From assembly GCF_023573145.1 (NCBI RefSeq), contig NZ_CP097635.1, positions 744,001-808,000 of the forward strand: a DNA stretch of 64,000 bases, given 5' to 3'. Positions 42,817 through 52,801 of the stretch are shown here, in pieces. The translations under genes were made by a program, and so were the position numbers. Each line of letters opens with the position of its first letter. The stretch's first letter is position 1. This DNA is from Aquincola tertiaricarbonis (lineage in GTDB: Bacteria; Pseudomonadota; Gammaproteobacteria; Burkholderiales; Burkholderiaceae_C). Below the pieces are notes generated by a model, which searched no databases, was not told where the DNA came from, and worked only from the letters and a program-made list of their open reading frames with translations.

Positions 42817-45297
42817 ATGAAGACAAGCACCGTAGAAGTCGGCGAACTGGTCTCCAGCCTGAGCGCCGCCGGCGTGCAGCGCCAGATCGCGGCGCTCCCC
42901 GGCGTTCATCACGTCGACGTCAACTACGTCGCCGGCAGCGCCACCGTGCACTACGACGAGACGAAGACCTCGCTGGAGGACATCCGACGGCGCATTGTCG
43001 AGTGCGGCTACCACTGCCGCGGTGAGATGCTGCCCGCCCACGTCTGCCCGCCCGAGGGACATGCCGAACACGCAGGACACGAAGGCCATGGCGCCCACGC
43101 CGGGCATGCCACTCATGGGCACGCCGGACACGTCGCCGCCACGACGCCTGCAGTGAGCAGTGCCGCAGCGAAGGCGCCGCCCGATGCGCTGCACGCGGGA
43201 CACACCCCGCACGCCGGCCACGGCGGCGATGCCGCCCACCAGACGAGCGACATGATGCACGACATGGGCCATGCGCCCGGCATGTCGATGCAGGACATGG
43301 CCAACGACATGCGCAACCGCTTCCTGGTCGCGCTGCTGTTCTCGATTCCGGTGTTCCTCTATTCGCCGATGGGCAAGATGTTCGGCGACTTCGCGACGCC
43401 GTTCGGGATGGATCGCAACCTCTTCCTGTTCATCGTCGCGACCGGCGCCATCGCCTATCCCGGCTGGCCGTTCTTCGTCGCCGGCTGGCGCGCGGCGCGC
43501 AACAAGGTGGCGAACATGGCCACGCTGGTCGTGCTGTCCGTCGGCACCGGCTACGTGTTCAGCCTCGGCGCCACCTTCTTCTACGAGGGCGAGGTGTTCT
43601 ACGAAGCGGCGTCCGTGCTGCTGGTGTTCATCCTTCTCGGCCACTGGCTGGAGATGCGTGCTCGCGCCGGCGCCTCCGACGCGATCCGCGCGCTGATGGA
43701 TCTGGCGCCGCCGATGGCCACCGTGCTGCGCAACGGCGTCGAGACCAAGGTGCCGACTTCCGAGGTGCTGGTCGGCGAGACGGTGATCATCAAGCCGGGC
43801 GACAAGATCCCGGTGGACGGCAAAATCACCGACGGCGCATCCCAGGTCGACGAATCGATGCTCACTGGCGAATCGATGCCGGTGAAGAAGGTGGTCGGCA
43901 ACGCCGTGATCGGCGCAACCATCAACAAGAGCGGCAGCTTCCGCTACCAGGCCACCAAGGTCGGCGCCGACACCGCGCTTGCGCAGATCGTCAAGCTGGT
44001 CCAGGAGGCGCAGAACTCGAAGGCGCCGGGCCAGTTGCTCGCCGACCAGGCGTCGCAGTGGTTGGTCCTCATCGCCATCCTGGTTGGCCTGACGACCTTT
44101 GCGGTGTGGTTCTGGGTCCTTGGTCAGCCGCTGCTGTTCGCCCTCACGCTCACCATCACTGTCTTCGTCATCGCCTGCCCGGACGCGCTCGGCCTGGCGA
44201 CGCCGATGGCGATCATGGTCGGCACCGGCCTCGGCGCGATGAACGGCATCCTGTTCAAAAACGCCGCGGCGCTGGAAAACGCCACCAAGCTGACGGTGGT
44301 CGTGTTTGACAAGACCGGCACGCTGACGCTGGGCCAGCCGGACGTCGTCGAGATGGTGCCGGCGCCCGGCACGACGGAGGCGCAGCTGCTGTCCACCGCG
44401 GCCGCGGTGGAGAAGTTCTCGGAGCACCCGCTCGCGCTGGCGGTGCTCAAGCGCGCCGGCCCGGACACGCCAGAGGCGGCGACCGAATTTACCAACATCG
44501 ACGGCCAGGGCGCGCGCGCGACCATCGGCGGCGACGTCGTTCTGCTCGGCAACCGCAAGCTGATGGAGGCGGAGCGCGTCGACCTCGCCGATCTGGCAGC
44601 CGAGGCGGCCCGCCTGCAAGGCGGCGGCCGCACAGTCGTCCACGTGGCGCGAGGCGGCCGCCTGATCGGCCTGATCGCAATCGCCGATGCGGTGCGCCCG
44701 ACCTCCAGGGCCACGATCGCCAAGCTGCAGGAGCGCGGCGTCAAGGTCGCCATGATCACCGGCGACAACCAGGCCACCGCCGAGCGCATCGGCAAGGAAC
44801 TCGGCATCGACATCGTGCTGGCCGACGTGCTGCCGGGTCAGAAGGCCTCGAAGATCAAGGAACTGCAAGCCCAGGGTCACAAGGTCGCCATGGTCGGCGA
44901 CGGCATCAACGATGCCCCGGCCCTCACGCAGGCCGATGTCGGCTTCGCCATCGGCGCGGGCACCGACGTGGCCATGGAAAGCGCCCAGGTCGTGCTGATG
45001 AAGAGCGACCCCTACGACGTGGTCGGCGCCATCGAGCTGTCGCGCGCGACGCTGCGCAAGATGCACCAGAACCTCTGGTGGGCGGTGGGCTACAACGTGA
45101 TTGCCTTCCCGATCGCGGCAGGCGTGTTCTATCCGTTCACGCTGTCGCCCGAGGTCGCGGCGCTGTCGATGTCGGGCAGCTCGGCCATCGTTGCGATCAA
45201 CGCGCTGATGCTCAAGCGCACCAAGCTCGCCGGCATCCGCAGTCCGCACCCTTCGCCCGCCGCACCGTCGCCGGTCGCGCAAGGCGCGTCGGCCTGA
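42817..45297 (+). CDS. Copper-translocating P1B-type ATPase with CPD motif
   Basis: 826 residues. Residues 1-~75 form an HMA-like ferredoxin fold that lacks CxxC; only C68 and C72 (ECGYHC) are present. A His/Met-rich linker follows to ~165. The pump core has TGES (actuator), the membrane motif [19 protein letters not shown] with the phosphorylated Asp, the HP pair in SEHPLALA, and [15 protein letters not shown] is rarer than CPC or CPH and may alter metal choice. The N-terminal linker resembles those of CopB-like exporters. It would export copper from the cytoplasm. Confidence 0.9.
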   Translation: MKTSTVEVGELVSSLSAAGVQRQIAALPGVHHVDVNYVAGSATVHYDETKTSLEDIRRRIVECGYHCRGEMLPAHVCPPEGHAEHAGHEGHGAHAGHATHGHAGHVAATTPAVSSAAAKAPPDALHAGHTPHAGHGGDAAHQTSDMMHDMGHAPGMSMQDMANDMRNRFLVALLFSIPVFLYSPMGKMFGDFATPFGMDRNLFLFIVATGAIAYPGWPFFVAGWRAARNKVANMATLVVLSVGTGYVFSLGATFFYEGEVFYEAASVLLVFILLGHWLEMRARAGASDAIRALMDLAPPMATVLRNGVETKVPTSEVLVGETVIIKPGDKIPVDGKITDGASQVDESMLTGESMPVKKVVGNAVIGATINKSGSFRYQATKVGADTALAQIVKLVQEAQNSKAPGQLLADQASQWLVLIAILVGLTTFAVWFWVLGQPLLFALTLTITVFVIACPDALGLATPMAIMVGTGLGAMNGILFKNAAALENATKLTVVVFDKTGTLTLGQPDVVEMVPAPGTTEAQLLSTAAAVEKFSEHPLALAVLKRAGPDTPEAATEFTNIDGQGARATIGGDVVLLGNRKLMEAERVDLADLAAEAARLQGGGRTVVHVARGGRLIGLIAIADAVRPTSRATIAKLQERGVKVAMITGDNQATAERIGKELGIDIVLADVLPGQKASKIKELQAQGHKVAMVGDGINDAPALTQADVGFAIGAGTDVAMESAQVVLMKSDPYDVVGAIELSRATLRKMHQNLWWAVGYNVIAFPIAAGVFYPFTLSPEVAALSMSGSSAIVAINALMLKRTKLAGIRSPHPSPAAPSPVAQGASA

Positions 45298-45364
45298 TGC
45301 CGAACGGCAACCGACCGACCCACCCATCACCGACCCCGTCGTCGAACCCACAGGAGTCCTTTTG

Positions 45365-47170
45365 ATGAACCGCCACCACGCCGACCGGAGGGCCGCCGAA
45401 TGCCATGTCCTGCCGCGGCGCCGCTTCCTGCGGGGCACGGCCGGCATGGCCACGGTGCTGGCCTGGCCGCTCGGCGCCAACGCCGTCGTGAAGGAGTCGC
45501 ACCTCGCCCTGCCGCTGTCGTCTTCGCGGGTCGACACCCAGTTCGAACTGACGCTGGCGCGCACCCAGGTCAACTTCACCGGCACGCCGGCGTCGGCCAT
45601 CACCCTCAACGGCACGGTTCCGGGCCCGCTGCTGCGCATGCACGAAGGCCGTGACGTCACGATCACCCTGACCAATCGGCTCGACGAGGTGACCGCGGCG
45701 CACTGGCACGGTCTCAAGGTCCCGAACAACATGGACGGCGTGCCCGGCGTGACGTTTCCCGGCATCAAGCCGGGCGAGACCTTCCAGTACCGCTTCGATT
45801 TGCGCCAGAGCGGCACCTACTGGTACCACAGCCACGCGATCCTGCAGGAACCCGCCGGCTTCTACGCCCCGCTGATCATCGATCCGCTGGACCGCGAGCC
45901 GTTTGGCTACGACCGCGAGTACGTCGTGATGCTGTCCGAGTGGGTCGACACGCCGCCGGAGACGGTACTGGCAAACCTGAAGAAGGTCGAGGGCTACTAC
46001 AACGACCGCCGCCAGACCCTGCCCGACCTCTATGCCGAGCTGAAGGCGGCGCGCAGTCCGCAAGAGCGGGAGGCAATCTGGAACGAGCGTGTGGCCTGGG
46101 CGCGCATGCGCATGGACCCCACCGACGCCACCGACGGCGGCAGCCAGTGGCAGTTCCTCGTGCACGGCCAGCGCGTCGAGGACAACTGGACTGCACTGTT
46201 CAAGCCCGGCGAGCGCATCCGCCTGCGTCTCATCAACGCCTCGGCGATGAACTTCTTCGACGTCTCGATCCCCGGCCTGGAGCTGACCGTCGTGCAGGCC
46301 GACGGGCAGAACGTGCGTCCGGTGAAGGTCCGCGAGCTGCGCATGGGCAACGGCGAGACCTACGACGTGATCGTGAAGCCCACTGAGCGCAAGGCCTACA
46401 CGCTGTTTGCCGCGACATCCGGTCGCATCGGCTTCGCCCGCGGCACGCTCGCACCCGAGCTCGGCATGGAGGGCGAGATCCCTCCCATGGGGTCGCGACC
46501 CGTGCGCACCATGGCCGAGATGGCAGGCGCGCATGGCGGCGGCCACGGTACTGCGCCGGCGACCCAGCCGGTCGCTGCGACCGTGGACCCGCATGCCGGG
46601 CACGGCGCGGTGCCTGCTACCCCGGCCCCCGCGCCCGCCGACCCGCACGCGATGCACGGAGGCATGGAAGGCATGCCGATGCAGCGTGGAATGCCCGGCA
46701 TGGGGGGCGTGCCGACGGGAGGCGCGCAGGCGACCGACTCGCTCGCCGACGGATTGAAGGACCGCCTCGCCTACGCCGATCTCGAGGCGCTGACGCCGAT
46801 GCGACTGCCCGCGGCCCCGGCGAAGAAGATCGACATGCGCCTGACGGGCGACATGAACCGCTACATCTGGTCGATCAACGACAAGAAGATGTCGCAGGCC
46901 ACCCTCTTCGAGGCGCGCGTCGGCGAGCGTCTGGAGATTCGCCTGATCAACGAAACCATGATGGAACACCCGATGCACATGCACGGCGCCTTCTTCGTGG
47001 TCGACAACGGCAAGGGCGAGCGCGCTCCGCTCAAGCACACCGTCATCGTCAAGCCGGGCGAGACCATCACGGTACACACCAGCTTCGACGAACCGGGGCC
47101 CTGGGTCTTCCACTGCCATCTCTTCTATCACGCGGCCGCCGGCATGGTCCAGGCCATCGTCGTCAAGTGA
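45365..47170 (+). CDS. copA: Multicopper oxidase CopA (copper resistance)
   Basis: 601 residues. A twin-arginine signal (RRRFLRGTAGMATVLAWPLG) exports the folded enzyme. The three cupredoxin domains hold the copper motifs HWHGL, WYHSH, HPMHMHG and HCHLFYHAAAGM. A Met/His-rich insert (HAMHGGMEGMPMQRGMPGMGG with DPHAGHG) would bind extra copper. It oxidises Cu(I) in the periplasm. ATG at 45365 is used; a TTG lies three bases upstream. A CAGGAG site precedes it. It is followed by copB. Confidence 0.93.
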   Translation: MNRHHADRRAAECHVLPRRRFLRGTAGMATVLAWPLGANAVVKESHLALPLSSSRVDTQFELTLARTQVNFTGTPASAITLNGTVPGPLLRMHEGRDVTITLTNRLDEVTAAHWHGLKVPNNMDGVPGVTFPGIKPGETFQYRFDLRQSGTYWYHSHAILQEPAGFYAPLIIDPLDREPFGYDREYVVMLSEWVDTPPETVLANLKKVEGYYNDRRQTLPDLYAELKAARSPQEREAIWNERVAWARMRMDPTDATDGGSQWQFLVHGQRVEDNWTALFKPGERIRLRLINASAMNFFDVSIPGLELTVVQADGQNVRPVKVRELRMGNGETYDVIVKPTERKAYTLFAATSGRIGFARGTLAPELGMEGEIPPMGSRPVRTMAEMAGAHGGGHGTAPATQPVAATVDPHAGHGAVPATPAPAPADPHAMHGGMEGMPMQRGMPGMGGVPTGGAQATDSLADGLKDRLAYADLEALTPMRLPAAPAKKIDMRLTGDMNRYIWSINDKKMSQATLFEARVGERLEIRLINETMMEHPMHMHGAFFVVDNGKGERAPLKHTVIVKPGETITVHTSFDEPGPWVFHCHLFYHAAAGMVQAIVVK

Positions 47171-47196
47171 ACCGTCCGGTCATGGAACCCGCACGC

Positions 47197-47892
47197 ATGA
47201 ACACGAAGAAGAACCACCCGACCGGCTCGTTGGCGCTCGCGCTCGCCGTGGCACTGGCCGGCTTGGCCGGACCCGCCCGAGCGATGGAGGACGATGCGAT
47301 TTTCCAGGCCACCCGCATCGAGATCGATGCCGGCCGCAGTGACTCGAAGAGCGTGGCGGCCTGGCGCGCCGATGGCTGGATCGGTACCGACTACAACCGT
47401 TTCGCCTGGCGCACCGAGGGCTCGCGCCGCGATGGCCGCCTCGAGGACGCCGAGGTGCAGGCGCTGTTCAGCCGCTATGTCGCACCCTTCTGGGACCTGC
47501 AGCTCGGCCTGCGGCGCGAACTCAAACCCGCGGCACGCAACTACGGTGTGATCGGCGTGCGCGGCCTGGCACCCTACGCTTTCGACGTCGACGTGGCCGC
47601 GTTCGTGCGCAGCGACGGACGCCTGTTCGCGCGCACCCGCGCCGAGTACGACATGCTGTTCACGAACCGCCTCGTCGCCAGGCCCTTCGTCGGCATCGAC
47701 TGGGCGGCCCGCTCGATCCCGTCGGACGGCATCAAGGCCGGAGCGACGTTGTCGGAGTGGGGACTGAACGTGCGCTACGAGATCACGCGCACCGTCGCCC
47801 CATACCTCGATATCAGCCGCCAGTGGCAGCGCGGCGCCGACGGCGGCGCGGGCGCGAACTCGGTGCGGGCCGGGCTGCGGCTGATGCTCTGA
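47197..47892 (+). CDS. copB: Copper resistance protein B (CopB), outer membrane
   Basis: About 231 residues. A signal peptide (NHPTGSLALALAVALAGLAGPARA) leads into a beta-barrel of the CopB type (ATRIEIDAGRSDSKSVAAWRADGWIGTDYNRFAWRTEGSR … LFSRYVAPFWDLQLGLRRELKP … EYDMLFTNRLVARPFVGIDW). CopB barrels work with CopA in the Pco/Cop system. A start at GTG 47167, overlapping the copA stop, is also possible. The Met/His-rich N-terminal extension seen in many CopB proteins is missing here. Confidence 0.88.
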   Translation: MNTKKNHPTGSLALALAVALAGLAGPARAMEDDAIFQATRIEIDAGRSDSKSVAAWRADGWIGTDYNRFAWRTEGSRRDGRLEDAEVQALFSRYVAPFWDLQLGLRRELKPAARNYGVIGVRGLAPYAFDVDVAAFVRSDGRLFARTRAEYDMLFTNRLVARPFVGIDWAARSIPSDGIKAGATLSEWGLNVRYEITRTVAPYLDISRQWQRGADGGAGANSVRAGLRLML

Positions 47893-47912
47893 ACCACCAC
47901 CGGGCCGACGCG

Positions 47913-49235
47913 ATGACGAACTCACCTCGCCTCGAAGAGCAGCGATCGCCGATGGCGGTCGGGCTGGGGCCGTGGCAACTCGCGTGGCTCGCGGCCGCTG
48001 TCTTCGTCGTCTCCGCCGGCTATGGCGCGCTGATGCCCTTGTTGCCGGCCTGGCTGACGCCACTGATCGCGGCCGGCGGCCAGGCCGAGGTCGCACGCCA
48101 TGTCGGCCTGCTCAGCGGCCTGTACGCCGCCGGGGTGCTGGTCGGCGCGCCGCTGTGGGGCCTGGTCTCCGACCGCGGGGGCCGCGGACGCATCCTGGTG
48201 GCCGGTCTGATCGGCTACGTCGCCAGCCTGCTGCCTCTGTTGCGGCCCGACTGGATCGGGCTCGCCGGCATCTACGCGTCACGTGGGGCCACCGGCTTCT
48301 TCGTGGCGGCCGTCGTGCCCGTTGTACCCGCGCTTGTCGCCGAGCACACGCCGCAAGGTCAGCGCGCCCGCCGGTTCGCGTGGCTCGGCGCAATGTCTTT
48401 GCTGGGCTTCCTGTTCGGACCGGGCCTCAACGCGGCCGCCGTGCAGATGTCCGTCGCGCTGGCCAGCATCGGCGCAGGCACTTTCGATCCGACGAATCTG
48501 GTGATCGTCATGTCGGCGGCGCTGGGCGGGATGATGATGCTGGGACTGGCCGCCACGCTGCCGCGCGTCGCACCGGCCGCACCCGAGGACGACACGCTGC
48601 CGGCGTCTGCCGATCGCAAGCGCGCGATGGCGCTGTGGGGACTGAACGGCGCGGTCATGTTCGTGCTGGCCGGCTTCGAACTCGGCATCGTGCTGCAGGG
48701 CCAGCAGCACCCGACGTTGTCGTCGCGCGAGATCTCGCTGATGTTCGCCGAGTGCAGCCTCGTGATGCTCGGCGTCAACGCGCTGCTGTTCTTCACCGGG
48801 CTGCTCGAGCGTGCCGCCGGCCGCGGCGTGATGGCGGCCGGGCTCGTGCTGGCGATCGCCGGGTTGGCGATGCTGGCGCAGCACCGCAGCGACGCCTGGA
48901 TGTACGTCGGCGTCAGTTTCACCGCCGCGGGCACCGGCCTCGTGCTGCCGACGATCTCCTACCTCGCAGCCGGAGCCTCCCGGCGGCGGCTCGGCGCGAC
49001 GATGGGCGGGCTGGCCGCGGCAGCGGGCTTCGGGCAGACGCTCGGTTCGGCGGCCGCCGGCTGGCTGTTCGGCGCCGTGGCCCAGCTCAGCTTCGCGTGG
49101 CTTGCGCTGCCGCTGCTCGCCACGCTGGGCACCCTGATAGTGCGGCCCGCGTGGTGGTCGACCGAGGACCCCCTGCCGCAGTCGCCTCGCCGTTCCTTCG
49201 ACCCGACTTCCGAACGACACCCACAGGAGCCCTGA
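47913..49235 (+). CDS. MFS transporter
   Basis: 440 residues with twelve predicted membrane helices. The conserved loop 2-3 motif is seen in GVLVGAPLWGLVSDRGGRGRIL. The C-terminal half has GFGQTLGSAAAGWLFG. It begins 20 bases after copB and is probably part of the same unit. MFS proteins of this type in metal loci have been tied to metal or drug efflux, but the substrate cannot be read from the sequence. Confidence 0.85.
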   Translation: MTNSPRLEEQRSPMAVGLGPWQLAWLAAAVFVVSAGYGALMPLLPAWLTPLIAAGGQAEVARHVGLLSGLYAAGVLVGAPLWGLVSDRGGRGRILVAGLIGYVASLLPLLRPDWIGLAGIYASRGATGFFVAAVVPVVPALVAEHTPQGQRARRFAWLGAMSLLGFLFGPGLNAAAVQMSVALASIGAGTFDPTNLVIVMSAALGGMMMLGLAATLPRVAPAAPEDDTLPASADRKRAMALWGLNGAVMFVLAGFELGIVLQGQQHPTLSSREISLMFAECSLVMLGVNALLFFTGLLERAAGRGVMAAGLVLAIAGLAMLAQHRSDAWMYVGVSFTAAGTGLVLPTISYLAAGASRRRLGATMGGLAAAAGFGQTLGSAAAGWLFGAVAQLSFAWLALPLLATLGTLIVRPAWWSTEDPLPQSPRRSFDPTSERHPQEP

Positions 49236-49237
49236 CC

Positions 49238-49852
49238 ATGCGCTACTTCTTCGCCACCCTTCTCGCCGCGCTGACGGTCGCGCTGTCCGGCTGCGGCTAC
49301 AACACCTTCCAGTCCACCGAGGAGCAGATCAAGGCCAGCTGGTCAGAGGTGCTGAACCAGTACCAGCGCCGCGCCGACCTGATCCCGAACATAGTCGCCA
49401 CCGTCAAGGGCGAGGCCAACTTCGAGCAGGAGACGCTCACGAAGGTCGTCGAGGCGCGCGCCAAGGCCACCTCGATCCAGGCCACCCCGGAGCTGGTCAA
49501 CAACCCCGAGGCGTTCAACAAGTTCCAGGCCGCGCAGGGCGAGTTGTCGAGCGCGCTGTCGCGCCTGCTGGTGGTCACCGAGAACTACCCAAACCTGAAG
49601 GCCAACCAGGGCTTCCAGGACCTGCGCGTGCAGCTCGAGGGCACCGAGAACCGCATCACCGTGGCGCGCGGCCGCTACGTCAAGGCGGTACAGGACTACA
49701 ACGTCGCGGTTCGCAGCTTCCCGAGCAACCTGACGGCGATGGTGTTCGGCTACGGTGTGAAGGCGAATTTCACCGTCACCGACGAGGCTGCGCTCGCCGT
49801 GCCGCCGAAGGTCGATCTCGGCGGCATCGGCGCCTCGGGTGCCAAGAAGTGA
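49238..49852 (+). CDS. lemA: LemA family lipoprotein
   Basis: 204 residues. The lipobox LSGC after the leader (RYFFATLLAALTVALSGC) predicts a lipoprotein. The LemA fold follows: NTFQSTEEQIKASWSEVLNQYQRRADLIPNIVATVKGEANFEQETL … RYVKAVQDYNVAVRSFPSNL. ATG is two bases after the MFS stop, with a CAGGAG site. It comes before two TPM-domain genes, the common LemA/TPM arrangement. Confidence 0.9.
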   Translation: MRYFFATLLAALTVALSGCGYNTFQSTEEQIKASWSEVLNQYQRRADLIPNIVATVKGEANFEQETLTKVVEARAKATSIQATPELVNNPEAFNKFQAAQGELSSALSRLLVVTENYPNLKANQGFQDLRVQLEGTENRITVARGRYVKAVQDYNVAVRSFPSNLTAMVFGYGVKANFTVTDEAALAVPPKVDLGGIGASGAKK

Positions 49853-50727
49853 CAGCAGCCCGCGTCCCGGTCGGACGCTTCCTGCGCTGGCTAGCCGTCC
49901 TCTGGCTCCTGTGCTGGGCCGCACTGGGCGCCGCGCAGGAACTCGTCCCGGTGCCGCCTCTGCAAGGCCGGGTGACTGACCTGACCGGCACGCTGACGGC
50001 ACAGCAGAGCGCCACGCTCGAGCAGTCGCTGCGCGCGTTCGAGGAGCGCAAGGGCACGCAGATCGCGGTGCTGATCGTGCCGACAACGCAGCCGGAGGCG
50101 ATCGAACCCTACGCGCTGCGTGTGGTCGAGCAATGGAAGCTGGGGCGCCGCAAGGTCGACGACGGCGCGCTGCTGCTCGTCGCGAAGGACGACCGCGCCG
50201 TACGGATCGAGGTCGGCTACGGAATCGAAGGCGCACTGAACGATGCGACGGCAGCGCGGGTCATTGCGGAAGTCATCACGCCCCGATTCCGGCAGGGCGA
50301 CTTCTATGGGGGCCTCACGGCAGGGCTGGATCAGATCGTGCGCGTCCTCGATGGCGAGGCCCTGCCGCCGCCCACGCGGCGCGGCCCGGCAGCCGCGGAC
50401 AACGGACTGGGGCAAAGCTGGCCGGTGCTGTTCATCGTCGCGCTGGTGCTCGGCGGCGTGTTACGGCAGGTGCTGGGTCGCGTGCCAGGAGCCCTGGTGG
50501 TCGGCGGCGTGCTGGGCGTCGTCGCCTGGTTCGCGCTCGGCACCCTGGCCATCGCGGCCACCGCAGGCCTGACCGGCTTCTTTGTCACGCTGCTGGGCAT
50601 CGGCATGGGCGGCCACGGTGGCATGCACGGGCACGGCGGGCACCGCGGCGGTGGCTTCGGCGGAGGCGGTGGGTTCGGCGGCGGCGGCGGAGGTTTTGGC
50701 GGGGGCGGTGCCTCCGGCAGGTGGTGA
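49849..50727 (+). CDS. TPM-domain membrane protein (YgcG family)
   Basis: 292 residues. After the signal (LAVLWLLCWAALGAAQ), the TPM domain (GRVTDLTGTLTAQQSATLEQSLRAFEERKGTQIAVLIVPTTQPEAIEPYALRVVEQWKLGRRKVDDGALLLVA) faces the periplasm. One or two membrane helices and a glycine-rich tail (GGGFGGGGGFGGGGGGFGGGG) end the protein. GTG start overlaps the lemA stop (GTGA). The function is thought to involve membrane-protein or photosystem repair in relatives; unknown here. Confidence 0.87.
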   Translation: MTAARVPVGRFLRWLAVLWLLCWAALGAAQELVPVPPLQGRVTDLTGTLTAQQSATLEQSLRAFEERKGTQIAVLIVPTTQPEAIEPYALRVVEQWKLGRRKVDDGALLLVAKDDRAVRIEVGYGIEGALNDATAARVIAEVITPRFRQGDFYGGLTAGLDQIVRVLDGEALPPPTRRGPAAADNGLGQSWPVLFIVALVLGGVLRQVLGRVPGALVVGGVLGVVAWFALGTLAIAATAGLTGFFVTLLGIGMGGHGGMHGHGGHRGGGFGGGGGFGGGGGGFGGGGASGRW

Positions 50728-50729
50728 CC

Positions 50730-51227
50730 ATGGATCTCGCAAGACTCCTACGCCACCTCACGACGACTGCGGCGCATGTGCGCCACGCCTTCCCCGCATC
50801 CGCGCTGAGCTCGATCGAGCATGCGATCGCCGCGAGCGAGGCCACCCATGCGGGAGAGATCCGGTTCGTCGTCGAAGGCGCGCTCGACGGCCTGCCGCTG
50901 CTGCGCGGCCAGACGGCGCGCGAACGGGCCATCGAGCTCTTTGCGCAGCTGCATGTCTGGGACACCGAACACAACACCGGCGTGCTGATCTACGTGCTGC
51001 TGGCGGACCGCCGCGTCGAGATCGTCGCCGACCGGGGCATCCATGCCAAGGCCGGCGCCGAGGCCTGGTCCGCGATCTGCCGCGGCATGGAAACGCACTT
51101 CGGCACCGGCGACTTCGGCCGCGGCGCCGTTCAGGGCATCGAGGCCGTCACGCAACTGGTGACGCGCCATTTCCCTCTTGCGCCCGGCGACCGCAACGAG
51201 TTGCCCGACGCACCGCTCCTGCTCTGA
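50730..51227 (+). CDS. Second TPM-domain protein
   Basis: 165 residues without a signal peptide. It is a TPM fold ([80 protein letters not shown]). It begins two bases after the first TPM gene. LemA, TPM and TPM genes commonly occur as a trio. It is likely cytoplasmic or peripheral. Confidence 0.85.
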   Translation: MDLARLLRHLTTTAAHVRHAFPASALSSIEHAIAASEATHAGEIRFVVEGALDGLPLLRGQTARERAIELFAQLHVWDTEHNTGVLIYVLLADRRVEIVADRGIHAKAGAEAWSAICRGMETHFGTGDFGRGAVQGIEAVTQLVTRHFPLAPGDRNELPDAPLLL

Positions 51228-51249
51228 ACACATACCACAAGAGGACTCC

Positions 51250-51663
51250 ATGCAACTGCAATTCCTCGGCGCCACCGGCACCGTCACCGGCTCGAAGTAC
51301 CTGCTGCGCCACGAGGGCGCGACGTTGCTCGTCGACTGCGGCCTGTTCCAGGGCTACAAGCAACTGCGGCTGCGCAACTGGGCACCGATGCCCGTGCCGG
51401 CCGCAGACATCGACGCGATCGTGCTGACGCACGCCCACATCGACCACAGCGGCTACGTGCCGCTGCTCGTGCGGCAGGGTTTCAGGGGCAAGGTCTACTG
51501 CTCCGAAGCGACCTACGAGCTCTGTCGCATCCTGCTGCCCGACAGCGGCCATCTGCAGGAGGAGGAAGCCGAGTACGCCAACCGTCGCGGCTACTCCAAG
51601 CACAAGCCGGCGCTGCCGCTGTACACCCGCGAGGACGCCGAGCGCTGTCTTCTGCTGCGTTGA
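51250..51663 (+). pseudogene. MBL-fold metallohydrolase (RNase J/CPSF-like), truncated
   Basis: The first ~135 residues of a beta-lactamase-fold RNA or DNA hydrolase: [33 protein letters not shown] and the metal motif [15 protein letters not shown]. Normal proteins have ~450 residues. The coding match stops after EDAERC at about 51650, and a premature TGA follows. The second metal-ligand region and the beta-CASP domain are lost. It marks the right border of the copper island. Confidence 0.82.
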
Positions 51664-51920
51664 TGCGACCACGATGAGAAACCGACGAGCGACAAGGAGG
51701 GGGCGGTCTTCTCGGATTTGCCCTCTTCTCCGCGCCTCAGGGCAACGACGGGAACGCGTCGACATGAAATCCTGCGGAGCAGGGCCCAACTGGCTGGCCA
51801 ACACATGCCCTTCCGTCGTTCGTTGACCGACGGGCATCTGCCTGAGCCTGAGGCTGGGTCAGGAAGATCCAGTTTGGGGGCTTGGTTCGGCCCCGAGATG
51901 ATGTGCCCATCGCTTTTCTG

Positions 51921-52379
51921 ATGGAGACATCGATGCAAGCCGTTGTTTGCGACCGTGGGCCTGTGCCTCTCGTGGTTCACGTTCGTTGTCTGGCGGCCCT
52001 GGTCCTGCTCGTCGTTGCCGCGGCTACCAGTTCAGCGGAAGAGCCACGACGCACGTCGCCGGCCTGGGCGAATGCTGAGCAGCAGCTGCAGTTGGCCCTC
52101 GAGGCGCAGACGGCCGGTGAATTCGACACGATGCTCAGGCTGCTGCGTCAATCCGCCGCGCAGGGCCATGTCGAAGCCCAGGAGCTTCTGGGCTGGGCCT
52201 TGCTGGTTGGCCCCACGCTGTATGGGAGAGCAGTGAAGACCGACCGATGCGAAGCGGGCCTGTGGCTGCGAGAGGCGCTTGTGCAGGGTAGTGCTGTGGC
52301 GAAGCTTCAGCTGGACTTCCTCAATCGCCTGCGCCATTCGCCCAGTGGCAAGGACGTCTGCCAGGCTTGGGGCGGATGA
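51921..52379 (+). CDS. Sel1-like repeat secreted protein, 152 aa
   Basis: Signal-like N-terminus (VPLVVHVRCLAALVLLVVAAATSSA) followed by about two alpha-helical Sel1/TPR-type units (LLRQSAAQGHVEAQELLGWALLVGP … GLWLREALVQGSAVAKLQLDFLNRLRHS). Start uncertain between ATG 51921 and ATG 51933. It would be periplasmic and may bind proteins. No metal motif was seen. Confidence 0.6.
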   Translation: METSMQAVVCDRGPVPLVVHVRCLAALVLLVVAAATSSAEEPRRTSPAWANAEQQLQLALEAQTAGEFDTMLRLLRQSAAQGHVEAQELLGWALLVGPTLYGRAVKTDRCEAGLWLREALVQGSAVAKLQLDFLNRLRHSPSGKDVCQAWGG

Positions 52380-52445
52380 AATCCCGGCGGCGTCGGTGAG
52401 CCACCTGGAGCAGATCGTCCATGGCGCACGACTACAGTGTCTCGT

Positions 52446-52467
52446 CCTTGAGGTCACGACCTCAAGG
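52446..52467. repeat. Short hairpin after the Sel1-like gene
   Basis: Perfect nine-base arms CCTTGAGGT-CACG-ACCTCAAGG. It lies 66 bases after the Sel1-like stop codon; with no T-tract it is a weak terminator candidate at best. Confidence 0.3.
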
Positions 52468-52669
52468 GGGCGACTACCGGGGTGTTCCAGGTCGACCCTG
52501 TCGCTGCGCAAGGCTGCGGACTGCAACGACTTCTTCGGCCGATTGGGCGGTGCCGTGGCTGGTGCGACGCGAAGCCCATTCAACACGATCGGACTTGCTT
52601 CGGCCCGGCCTGCGAGGATCCATACCATCGAACTTCGGTCGACCAGCCCGGTGCATGCAGGAGTGCGCG

Positions 52670-52801
52670 ATGGATCAAGCAATTGATGTCTACAGCTTCT
52701 ACATGTCGTATGGCGACGGGCGTGAAGCCGCCGTGCTCCGCACGTTCAAGGCCACGCGTGATGCCATCGGCGAACACGTACGCGCATTCGGCGAAAAGGT
52801 C
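52670..52801 (+). pseudogene. 5' fragment of an unrecognised gene cut by IS66 remnant
   Basis: A GGAG site eight bases upstream leads to ATG and about 44 codons (DQAIDVYSFYMSYGDGREAAVLRTFKATRDAIGEHVRAF…) with normal protein character. Beyond about 52800 the frame is antisense to an IS66 tnpB fragment, so the native gene is cut there. The family was not recognised; the remainder is not in the window. Confidence 0.4.

Noticed and set aside
42664..45816. Minus-strand open frame of 1050 codons
   Set aside because: Antisense to the copper ATPase; a by-product of GC-rich codon use, with His/Arg/Gly-rich translation and no domain.
45212..47131. Minus-strand open frame of 639 codons
   Set aside because: Antisense to copA, which has all four copper motifs in the other strand.
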